NCBI GenBank assembly: GCA_024362935.1
Contig: JANCRA010000039.1
Span: 6,201,040 to 6,265,039 of the forward strand
Reading direction: 5' to 3'
Length of the DNA stretch: 64,000 nt
Source: Setophaga petechia
Lineage: Eukaryota > Chordata > Aves > Passeriformes > Parulidae
Positions within the stretch are counted from its first letter, which is position 1. Every line of letters starts with the position of its first letter. This document shows, in pieces, positions 30,201-41,688 of this stretch. Made by a program: the position numbers and the translations under genes. The notes under the pieces were generated by a model, which saw only the letters and a list, made by a program, of their open reading frames with translations, searched no databases and was not told the origin of the DNA.

Positions 30201-32538
30201 CAGTTTATGCTATACCAGTTTTTGTGCTCACCCCATGGAAGCCCCCTCTGAGTGTCTGTAGGTGAATTAGATTAAATTCAAACCCCCATGTTATCAAGTC
30301 TGAGCCTGTGTCACTCAACACTCACTTCATGTTTATGGGGGGAAACATGCAGCACAAAGGCAGATGCATCTCCTCCCAGGGCAAGGGTCTAAAATAGCAC
30401 AGCCAAATCATCCTCTGGAGATGCCCCTTATGTTCTACCCCCTGCCAAAGGATCCAAAGAGAATGAGCTTTGAAGCAAAACATTTCCAGCTGCCTACTGC
30501 CAAGCAAGATGAGCACCTGAGGCGGGGTGCATAGGGCTATACTCAAGAATAGTTCCTCTATTTTTGATGAGATAAAAAATCCTTCCAGTGAAGTCCAGAA
30601 TTGCAGGGAACACACCCATCATCTTTCTTTTGACCATAAATGACAGCTTTTTCACTAAATCACCTGGAAGGAATTACCACGCTGATAATAGTACAGAGGA
30701 CTGGGATTCAGGACAGGTTTTAGCACCCTGGAGCACCCCTGAATTTCACTGCAACCAGCCATCTTGTGGATTTTCAGCACTGCTGAGCATCCTGCAGGGG
30801 TTCAAAGGGAGCTGAGTGTCTAAAGAGGGACATTTAAGCAGGTGTGAGCATACACTCATGCACACAGCTGCACGTGCCTGCAGCGTGGACTGAAATTTGA
30901 CAGGAAGAGTTTGGAAAATAGCATTTATATTTGGGGGAATGGTAATCTGCAAGGGAAAGATCTGCTCAGGCAGCCAAATGCCTTTAGAAATCAGGCATGG
31001 TGTGCGGCTGATTTTTTTTTTCCAGTTGTTAATTTAATCTTATTTCTTTTTGTAGAACAAATAAATAATTTCTGAAGAAACAAATCAGGGACCTGGAACC
31101 TGAGGGGCGTGGTACATCAGCTCAGGGACTTGTGGTTAAGAAGTCCAATAGATTTTGATAACAAGAGGAAATTGTTCAGTGGGCTACTACCTAAAGCCAG
31201 TTTGGCTTCCAGTAATGACAAGCCTGAGCTGCATTGTCATGGAGCCAAATTTCTCCCCCTGAGGATGGCTGTTGCTTGTGTTGGGGCTGTGGCAGTGTCC
31301 CCGGGTGTCAGCCCAATCTCTTCTGAGCTCAGAGACCTGGAAAACTGTGCAGAAAAGGGACTGCCTTTGCTTTTTCTCCAAATTTTTGGCTGCATTCCTC
31401 TCTGCCCATGTCTGCAGTCCCTCCCTTTGCTCTACTAATTGATGAAACACATTCATCCTGGAGATAAGGGGCAAATATAACTAGTTGCCTGAATCCTGCA
31501 CAGAGGCATATCCTGTCTGGGCATTTGGAGTCAAAAGGCTTCTGTGAATCTTGTCCCACTTCATCTCCTGCAGGAGCTGACTCCTGTGGAAAGTTCACAA
31601 GATGACAGAGATGTTTCACTTGCATGCCTGAGAAAAAAAAATTGTTCAGCTAACCAAGAGCTCCAGAGCTCTTTTCTTTAGAAAAAGCTGGCCTCATGCA
31701 GGATCAGATGAAGGTGTTTGGATTCTCCTTAGGATGTGTTTTGGCCATCAAGGAGAAAGACCCCAGTGCAAATCATAACTGGTTACCCCAAGGGGCTGTG
31801 CCCTGTGCATCCCTCATGAGCACAAGACACAGCCAGTCAGTTTGGAACTCTCCGTTGACTTGGCCAGGCTTTCAACCAGGCACTATACAATTCGTGAGAG
31901 TAATTAGCAACGCTGTAACTAAAGAGGTCTCCATGGAGATTGACAGCATCACTTCCCAGCTGGTACATTCTCTGCCTCCTATTCTAAATTTGTTCTCGCT
32001 GTTTCCCTGGCTCTAATTCATAAGGTTAGTAAAATCTTCCAACATTTGTGACACATTACAGCAGTGGAAAGAGGGATAAAGGTGGCTGGGAGGGGGCTGA
32101 GAAAGAAAGAACCTGGTTGGTGCCTCAAGGAAAGCAGCAGAAACTGTTCAGACATATATAGCCAGAATTTTGAGAATGGGATTAGGCAGAACAGCACCTC
32201 TGCCTGCCTGTCACTTGCAAATTCTTGCTAATACTTTAGCAGCTTATTGAAGGTCAGCACCAAACACCCAAACAGACTAATCTGTATTATAGACACATAA
32301 TCAAAGTCACAAGGTTTTACATAATATATATCGGTGACACAAGAAGTGTTTGTTTGAGTAATTTTGTCATCAAGATTAGTGGCCATGAAAGCCTCTACTG
32401 TGCACTAACCTGGTTTTCATGGCCATGGTACATTGGATTCCTCAGAAAAATCAAAAAGCAGCTGAGAAAGCTGAAAACATTGTCCTGAAACAATTACACT
32501 ATTGGGTTTCTGACCATGGCAAAGTTTAAAAAACAAAG
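27281..32538. other. Non-coding intergenic DNA
   Basis: No gene, intact repeat or RNA gene was recognised. The longest frames are under 125 codons and lack family features. One inverted pair of 14 bases (28088-28101 and 28149-28162) contains ATGCAAAT octamer motifs on opposite strands. Confidence 0.6.
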
Positions 32539-32563
32539 TGAGTGTGTGTGTGTGTGTGTGTGT
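32539..32563. repeat. (GT)n microsatellite
   Basis: About eleven uninterrupted GT units; likely length-polymorphic. Confidence 0.9.
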
Positions 32564-35500
32564 ATGAATTAGAAAGGGCTGTGCTTGAACTTCAGTTTAA
32601 GAGATGTGAGCAAATGGCTAGAGATACAATTTTTGCATTCACCATTTTTTTCCAATGTTTTTTCAGTTGCAGCAAATCACATCTCACACACACATGGCTC
32701 TGAGGGAGTGGCAAGGAGTTAGGGTTTCAAAGTTAAATTGATGTCACTTAACCCACTTGAGACCTTTTTAGTCCCCTTCAGGGAGGTGGAAGCTAGACTG
32801 CATAGAGCAGCTGCTCTGGGCTCACAAAAGTCAGTGGCAAAGACAGGAAAAGGTCCTGTGGAGATAACAATTCCAAACTGACAAATCTGATTGACTTTAA
32901 AAAAAAATAGTTAATGGAAATATTTGGAAATGTCTAGAAAAGTTTGATTTTCCACTCTCATAGAGCTTTTTAAGTATGATGTTACACAAACACAAAAGAA
33001 AATGTGCAAAATTATGAAAGAATAAACACCTCTTCCCAGAAAAAAAAAGGGAAAAAGGAGAAAAATAATTCAAGACCATTTTCTCTGGGCTGAGAAAAGA
33101 CATAACCACAGCTCATGCTACATTGTAAAGATTTTCCAGGCATTTTGACCAGCTTGTTCTCCTGGCTGATGCACAGCAAAGCCAAAGGTCTTGTGAGGGT
33201 ACCCCACATTCTGCTGCCCCAGGGCAGGAGTTGGCCCCACCAAAGTGAAGTACCTCCATGGGAATCCCATTGCCCTGAACTCCCCCACAGTCAGTGAGGA
33301 GAGAGCAAGAGTGATGCCAGCCAGACATCTCCAGAAGTGGAGTCAAAACTTGGGGGGACTGAATCAGCCTCTAAATTTGCCACAATTCATATGCTGCTAC
33401 TATGTGAACCCAGGGCTAAAAGCACTCCAACAGCATTTCCAGGGCTCCTGAAAGCTCCTTTGTGGAAGCAGAGCTGACTGAACTGCCATTCAGGTCAAGA
33501 AAAATCAAGCACTGGATGTGATTTCCAAGAGTACTTGGCTGGAACCTCACCCTGTTCCCTTTGAAGTCAGCAGAATATTTACATCGACTTCAACTGGAGA
33601 AAAATCAGGCCATTACAGAGCATGTGAAACACTCACCACTAATGATGCTCTGGTTCTTTTTTACCCCCCAGCTCAAAGACCGTCTGTGTCTGTCATTAAA
33701 CACAATCCCAGCAATTGGTGATACAGAGCACTGAGCCTAACATGCTGGCCCTAAAGGCACAGGGAAGTTGTAAAGATTAAACCATGTGAATCTGTTAAAC
33801 CTAGGATCACTCTGCCAGCCACCATTGTGTCATACTGGACCCATTATCTCCAAAACTGCCATGGAAAGAAAGTACTGCATCTCAGCAGACCCTGTTATGC
33901 TGTGGGCTGCAGGTGGACTCTGAAAAAAAATAAAAGATCAAAATAAGAATGTATGTTGAATTAGCTATAATCAGAAAGAGCAATGGTGAAAAAAAACCTA
34001 TTAAATGCAGACAAACATCCCATTTTCAGGGCAGGAAGTATGAGCTAGCTGCTCAAAAGATCAATGGAAGTGGGTCATCACTGGTTTGCAGACATCACTC
34101 ACACCTCCGGCCTATTGTTCAGATGTGCTGTTGAATAAATGCCAGGAGAAGAGCACCTTTAAAAACCAGACCTGCACTCTGGCGCCTTTGGACACTTCCA
34201 ATAAGGGCATCAGTAGCCCCAAAGAGCTGCTCTGTCTCCTTCTGTTTGCCACTGTCTGGGTCCAACCGATGCAGACTGTGTGGCACACAGGGCAAACTAA
34301 AACAAAATAGTTCACCTCTTGGAAAGACTCTTAATGTGCCCAGCTTAGAAGGCAGGGACTGCTCCTGGCAGAGGTTACCCTCTGGGCATGGGCAGAAGAT
34401 GTGCTGTGTAACAGCCAGGACTGCTAATGGCCAGCAAAGCCAAATCAGGGCAATAACTCTTCAGTTAAAAAGGAATTTTGTCCTAATTTAGATTTAAATT
34501 CCAACACAGAATTGTTGCTAAAGGGATTTAATGGTATCTACAGGAATGGAAATAGTTCCATTTTGTGAAAATTAGCTTGTTTATAGTGAAGTTTTGGATA
34601 CCAAACCCACAGAGCAACTCTGGAACTTCCACGTTGTCTGTAGAAGCCAACACTCATTGCCTGATGAAAAGCCCAGTCACTGCTCTGCCTCTCCTGGAGA
34701 GGCTCCCAGCCAGAAGGAGGGTTCCAAACTTCCACAGATTCAAGGATTTGGTAAAGTCTCAAAATGGAACACAAAATCATGCAAATCTGCAGCAGTTTAA
34801 TCCCACCTCACAAATTCTCCTCCACTGAAAGGTTCATAATCTTTCTAAAAAAAAGTTCAGCCCCAGGTGACAAAGAGATGGTTCCTTCATGCTGAAGTCT
34901 CAGGGAATTAAGGCTTGCGGTTAAAATAAGTTAGCACAGCACATTAAAACTTTACTGTTTATATAAATTCAATCACATCACAAACAAAAGCAATGTGACT
35001 TTTATATACTGAACCTGCATTTTGAGAAGGAAATGGTGCCCATGAGGCTGGCAGCAGGGTCTTGGGACTCCAAGCTTTTGTGGCTATTGCTGTGTGATAT
35101 TCAGCAAGTGATTTCCTCCCAGCTTTAAATTCCTAAAAGTAAATATAAGGGAGGTTAAATTAGGGTCATTTGTAGACTGAAGTGAATCTGTGCAATGAGT
35201 TCAGCTATTTCAGCTATATTTATTAGTTCTACATGGGGAACTAAATTAACTTAGGTGCCAGGAGAAACTCCACCAGGTCTGGTGAAAGATGTGCTGAACA
35301 TTCAGCCTGAGCATGTGCCAGGCCTGCACCTCACTTTTATTCTGAGCTTTACTTCAAATCGAGCTGGAACCAAGCAGAACAACTGAAAGTCATAAAGAAC
35401 AACAACAAATATACCAGTTCAATCCCAAGGATTTTATGCTATGGCCCACACAGCCACACAGCAGTGCTGCAAGCCATGGGAACATCTCCATTTGCACACC

Positions 35501-38500
35501 ACAGGTTTGGCGCCAGTTCCCTAAAGTGCTGTTATTCAAGCTTGCCATAAAACTTACTATGAACTCCTAAAACCTGTAACAAAACAAGGTGCTCAAGCCT
35601 CCGTGCTGCAGCCATGTGTCCATGGTGTCTGTATGTGCCATGCTCAGCAGGTGACAGGGCCTGGTCCAGCCTGTATATCAGGTAGCTGAGAGGGCTTAAT
35701 ACAGAAAGTGCTGGCCCTGCACTGGTAGCACTGCGACTATGATTTCTATTGCTTGGTATTCCAGGTTGCATTACAGACCTCAGATTTCCCTAAGTCAAAG
35801 CTTAATTGATGGAGCAGGTCTCTCTCAGCATTGACAGTGACAGAAAACAGAGCTGGAAGGAACTTTAGGAAGTGATTTAGATCATCCTGCTCTAAGGCAG
35901 GATGAACCCATTCCCAACATTTCATCTTTGCAATCTTGACAATACAAAGATACCAACATGACCTCTCCAAATTATCTATGGGATATCTTAGGCTTTGTTT
36001 CTGAAACAGAGACAGAAGGACATGGCCTGGTGAAAAGACTAGCTTCTGAGCTCAGCTTTTCCCCTTATCTCTCTGATAATAGATATCTCATTGATTATCT
36101 TCCTTTGTATCCTTTGGTGCCTCTTGCTGTGCTGTTTCAGACAGAATAAACCAAACAATAATGAACCATCATCAAACTGGCAATTGCTTCCTGCCCAGCT
36201 TACGTTAGCAGAGAAAGAGAAAGCAAATGATGATTAGTCTTATGTCTGCACTCAAAGATAAAACCCCTGAGCAGAAGCCATCTGTTGAGGCATAAAATAA
36301 TAATTCTGGCACTAGCCCTGTCTGAGTGCAGTGCTATCAGCTCTTCCCAAAACACAATACAACACAGGCCTAATGCTCAGTTCTAGCAGGTGGCCCATAA
36401 CCCTGTAATAAACTCCCTGACATTATTGATTTCCCCCCACCAAACTGAGCCCTTTTGTCAAACCACATTAACTCCTGCTTACCGAGCAGCTGCACATGAG
36501 GCAGTGTGTACATCAACAGCAGCTCCTTTCAGTGAGCAATCACCATACCAAATATGCCCACTGAGCTTTCCCAGCTCTCTGGGATCTACTCAGATATGTT
36601 ATTTTAGAAGTCAAAACCAGCACTTAGCTCTGGATGCTTACAGGGAGATTTCTATCTTAACTTGGGGAAAACTGAAATATGCCTCTGCTGCTAATTATGC
36701 ACATGAAGAGAACCGAAACAGGACCCAGACAGGCTGTTCCCATTGTACACCTTCCGCCCAAATCTGCCTGGCGTGTGTGTATGTTCTCCCAAAGCATGTG
36801 GCCAGCAGAGCAGACTTTACCTGCACTTTGATGTTCAGAGTGCATCTCATGCTGCCAAAAATCCTCCTTGCTCAGCCAACCATCCAGCCAGCAGGAGATG
36901 TGTGGTCTTCTGAGGGCTGTGATAAGCATCCAAGATGGGATCCCTGGCCATCCACTTAGCAGGTCCTGCCTGGGTTCAGGATATCACTCAAAGGGGAAGG
37001 TTTGACTCTTTGCAGTCCAAAGCAAGATAAAGCTGAAGACCCAAGGCATTATCTATATTTCTCTGTGGAAGTAATGTTTCTGCTTGAGACAAGCAGTTGG
37101 CAGCTGCACACCAAAAGGGATCTGGCAGTGATGTTCCCTTTTAAATGTCTGGCTATCAGCTTTAAGTGCAATAAGCTTTACATACAGCCTGGAACATTGT
37201 TACTGTCTAAATGAATCATATTTTCAGCTGTGCATGGACAAGGAGCCACCTACAGAAGGTGCATGCTGAAGAGCATGTCCTTGGAGCAGCCTGCATGACC
37301 AGGGTCCCTGTGGGCAAGGCATATTTGGGTGTTCCATTTGGAGGAAGGGGCTCATTGATGCTTTGGACAGTGAGTGCAGGGAGTTGGCACCAGATCCTGC
37401 TGTGACCAGCTATCCTGTGAGATGGGGAGGAAAGCAGCCTCAAAGACCAGACAGAGTCCTTTTTCTTACGCTACTCTCGGAGGCAGAGCAGGTCCAGCAT
37501 CCAACCTTCACCTCTGGCCTTAATCTGCAACATGTGCTGGGGACATCCATGTCACCGCCACTCCAGCCAGGAGCCCTTGGGTAGGCAGCAAAGTGCCACA
37601 AGCAGTGATGAGTCACAGCCTGTCTGGAGAGGGGGTAGCTCGTGTTTGTGTTGGCAAATCCAGCTGCCAATGGCAGTGGGTCCAGGGAGTACGAGAGGCT
37701 GGGGCTGGAAGGCCCCTGTGCTGAGGAAGAGATCAATAGGAGTTGGAGTTTTAACATCGCAGGGAGACAGTTCCTGCTAAGAGCCTTCCACAATAAAACC
37801 AGCAAATTAATCCACCCTCCATTGAGTAACTCCACATGCTGGCCTAGTAAATCTGATCAACAGTTTGCTACTCCTTTAGTATGGCTCAAGGAAAAGTACC
37901 CAAATAAAATTATACTTTTCTGTCCACCAGAGAATCCTGTTTCCATCCTCAATTAAAAGGTATCACAGCATACATTCAGTCAACACTTGGCACAGAAGAG
38001 GAGGGCAGGGAAAAGGACAAAGAAACTATAATTTACAAAAAACCCAACAACGGTTAAACCAGTTCTAGATTAATAACCCCAACCAGGACCTTGGGTATTT
38101 GTTGTGGTTCAGGGCAGGACAAATAGGCAAGCCCTTCTAGGAGGGCTTTTCAGGACTGAGGCTGGTCACACACCAATGTCTCCACTGCTGGGAGCAGGCC
38201 CAGGATGTTGGTTTGTGCCATTAGAGATCAGGTTTGTCCATCTAAGATCCAGAGAAGTTCATCCAAGTTCTCCATCCAGCAGACTCATTCATTCCAGCAT
38301 CTTGATCAGAAAGGGGGACTTTGGGGTAGTTAACAGGGTTGCTTCTAAGGCTTGATCTCTTTTGGGAAGACCTTTATCACATCAGTATCTGACTGAGATA
38401 AGTCATAAAATGGCTGAGATAAGTCATAAAATCAGCTTTCATAATGGATTTGTTCATAGAAATGGAGAATGGGGATTACTTTATCGCTTATATTAAAGAA

Positions 38501-41212
38501 AAAATGCACAGTGCTTTATACACAAGGAGGAACAGAAAAACTGGGCTCGGGGACCTTGACAGAGACCTCACTTCACAACTGGCATTAACTGGTGGTGTTT
38601 TGGAGTGTCCAGTCAGATCCACTGAGGTCACTGTAGTTAAATTAACTTAAACCAGGCAAGTAAACAGCCCTCAATGAAACCCAGGAGACAGTGAGTGCAT
38701 TAGTCAGAGCTTGGCTGTCCATGCTGGCACAATCAGGGTCCCAGCTGTCCCTGAGCCAACCTGGGGCAGCCTGTACAGTGGTTTCCCTCCTGGATGTGCT
38801 CCTCAGGCTGGGTAACAGCATCTCTGGGACGTCCTGGCAGAAACAGGGCAGCTGTCAAGGGTTGTTTGGGCCCCTCACTCCTTCTCTTGCCTTCTGGAGC
38901 TGTCTGCCTACATTCACAGGGAGATTTATGGCAATGTTTTCCTCTCTCTGGCTGAGCTCAAGTGGCCAAGGGACTGATCCAGGAACACAATCCCTCAGAG
39001 CTGAAAGCGGAAAACTGCAATGGGACTTACCTGCCACTGGAGAATATCCCTGTAGGTGGAGAAGGACATAGCAAAGCAGAAGGCTGCTCTGCCTGTCTGA
39101 TGCAAACGAGTATCTGATTTTTCAGAGCCCCACTCTGCTTCCCCACAGCTGAAATGTGCCACTGGGCAAGGGATCCCTGGTCAGGGACAGTTAAAAGTAA
39201 GATAGTGCTGTTTTTTCCTGTTTGGAGCAGAGCTCTACCTATGGTGGCCCACATTAGTGTGTCTCTCGCTCACCAAAGCTAGCAAGGACATGGCTGTCTG
39301 GCACTAGGAGAGGAGATGGAGACTGTAAGATCCACCTGTGGCCCAGCAGGTAAGGTGTAAAACAGCCATAAAAGATTAAAGCTCTCAGGGAAAAATCACA
39401 TCCATGGCTACTCTGTGGCAATGCAATGGATTGAGGAAAAACTCCCTGCATGTGCAGTGGCTGTTGAGGTCAACAAGGCAGCTTCCCCAGCACCCTGGAC
39501 TCCTCAAGACCCACATACAGCTGGTTTCAAAGCTTATCTGTAGTCAGTTTTACAATATAAAGTGTCTTTGTTTAGTCAACAGAACCACTAATACATGTGA
39601 TTTTGTTGTTAATAGAGCTGCAAGAATTTTAAGTACCTCTTGGGAATGTGTCATTTTTGGTTGGCTTTTTTAGGCATCACAGGGTGCTGAGTTTGTAAAC
39701 AAGTACTGAATAAAACATTTAGCGCAGAGCCACACTTTGTACAAGTGTCATGCAGGTTTCTAAAGTTTCAGAGTGAATTAATCAACTGCAAACTGTTGCC
39801 TGGTCATTGACTTCATTCCTTATAAATAGCTAATTTGGACAACTTCGCTCTGCACGTCCCATGAAATTCAATTACTGTGCATATGGTTAATGCAGGAACA
39901 CAAATCAGAGCTACAACAGTCCCTTTTATAAGCCTGGGCTGCTATAGAAATGCCACAGCCCGGGGCAGGTTGGCTCCAGGTTGCCGTCCCTTTCTCCCAC
40001 AGGTGATCCCGGGAAACACCAGGAGGTCACTGTGCTCTGCTGTCTGGCCCCAGGGGAAGAGCAGAAGCCCCATGGTGACCCAGTTCACTGCTGGTTGTGC
40101 TGGTTGGCAGCCATTGTTGCTCAGGGGAGAATTAGGTCCAAACTCAGCCGTGAAAAACACCCATGGATTTATAAGCCAAATGGAAAAAAGTAAGGGCTGA
40201 CTCTGACTGGCTTTGCAGCTCTCAGCATTGGACATGGAGTGGATGCACAACCTTTCCTCCTACCCAGGCACAGTGCTGCTGGTCCAGTCCTGCAGAACCT
40301 CCACATGGAATGCAAACTTACTTGATTGTCCCAGGAGGCTCTTAGCAACATGCAGGATCCACCCAAGCTAGCCCAAAACTCAGCCAAGAGGCCCAAATCC
40401 TGGAAGGGTCTGAGCAGCTCAGACTTCTGCCACTTATCTCAGGATTTTGGCACATGTTCAGCATGAGCAGGATCAGCCCCTTGCTGTAAGAGTCAGGGAA
40501 TGAGGAACTCAGCTTGACTGAGTTTCCCTTGCACCCCCCAATGCAAAAATGCTGTACATTCCTTTATGCAGGTTTCCATAGAGTTGAACTTCTATTTTTT
40601 GTTGTTGCTGTTAAAGGGGTCAGCTATGCACTGTACAATGGGATCTGGCTGTCAGAAAATGTAGAGGAATTCAGGGACACTTTTAACATCTTCCTGGTGG
40701 GACTGGAAAGCAGCATTAAACTTAGCATCATGGAAATCTCCCAACCAAAGAGAAGAAAAAGCCCAGAGGAGCCTCAGGAGAAGTTACAAAGACGTTCTGC
40801 TTTGTTGATCCTAAGTTTAAATAAGTTATTTCTTCCCTACTTCCTTTGTTATAATATGATATTCTGGCTTTAATTGCTTCAATCCTATTATTTGTTTCCT
40901 TTAGCAAGTGATTGTGTAGCCCCTTGCCGTGGGGAAATCCCCTGACTGTGGTCCCTGTTACTTAGACAAGTCCCCTTTCAGAAGTAAATGCCATTCTTAG
41001 CATAGGGAAGTACTTTAGGTCTAAAGGGGTTAAGAAGGCCTCCCTGCATTCAGAAACATGCAGGGGTCCCACCATGCCAGTTCCAGCCTTTTGAACTCTT
41101 TCCAGCTTTTTTTTCTTGCAACAAATCTGTCTGACTGCCACCAGGACATAGGAAGCGTGTGCCTGTCAAAGAAATCAAGTTTACTTTTTCTGAGTTGTTA
41201 ACAGAGGCAGGG
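32564..41212. other. Non-coding DNA upstream of WFIKKN2
   Basis: No gene recognised. A weak CR1-like trace is at about 35848-35912 (GGAAGGAACTTTAGGAAGTG). A 21-bp unit (CTGAGATAAGTCATAAAAT..) is tandemly duplicated at 38391-38431. A 189-codon frame at 36390-36959 begins with GTG and looks like chance. Distal WFIKKN2 enhancers could lie here but cannot be identified from sequence alone. Confidence 0.55.
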
Positions 41213-41220
41213 TATAAATA
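41213..41220 (+). promoter_or_regulatory. WFIKKN2 TATA box
   Basis: TATAAATA in a G/C-flanked context, about 268 bp before the start codon. It predicts a transcription start near 41243-41250. WFIKKN2 thus appears to have a TATA promoter with no CpG island, unlike ANKRD40. Confidence 0.65.
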
Positions 41221-41291
41221 GAGCTAACTCTGCTCACACAAGTAGTGTTTCTCTTAAAATAAGGGGGTGACTTTCTAGGACCTTTAATCCA

Positions 41292-41345
41292 ATGAGGTCC
41301 AGATCAAACTGCACTATCAACAGAGGCAGCAGAGGAGCTTGCTGA
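41292..41345 (+). other. Upstream ORF in the WFIKKN2 5'UTR (17 codons)
   Basis: An ATG at 41292 opens a short frame ending in TGA at 41343-41345, well before the main ATG. It lies downstream of the predicted start site and could lower translation of the main frame. Confidence 0.4.
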
Positions 41346-41398
41346 AGTTTTTACCAAAGTCAGGTGCATCTGACTTCCTCAAAATCTTAAGGATTACC

Positions 41399-41420
41399 AA
41401 AAAAAAAAAAAAAAAAAAAA
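41399..41420 (+). repeat. Poly(A) run in the WFIKKN2 5'UTR
   Basis: 22 consecutive A residues, 67 bases before the start codon. It may be an expanded mononucleotide repeat. I see no retroposed element upstream of it and no target-site duplication. Confidence 0.9.
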
Positions 41421-41487
41421 GGCAACCCTAATCAAAAACGAACTACTTCCAACTTGGACACTGCCACTGCCCTGGAGAAATTCTGAG

Positions 41488-41688
41488 ATGTTGTTGGTGC
41501 TGTTCACTCGGTGGATGTGGATCTTGCTAGGGAAGAGCAGTGTCCTCTTGCTTCTGGAGGTCTCTCTGAAAGGGAGAGCCCTACCTCCAATCCGGTACTC
41601 CCACGCTGGAATATGCCCCAATGACATGAACCCCAACCTGTGGGTCGACGCACAGAGCACTTGCAAGAGGGAGTGCAACGCTGACCTG
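41488..41688 (+). CDS. WFIKKN2: WFIKKN2 coding exon 1 (signal peptide and first half of WAP)
   Basis: The ATG at 41488 begins MLLVLFTRWMWILLGKSSVL, a signal peptide. It is the first ATG of this frame downstream of the TATA box. The exon ends GCTGACCTG|gtgagt, splitting the WAP domain after its third Cys. Confidence 0.95.

Noticed and set aside
36390..36959. 189-codon plus-strand open frame
   Set aside because: It begins with GTG, has no early ATG, no domain or splice context, and ordinary non-coding composition. Best explained as chance.
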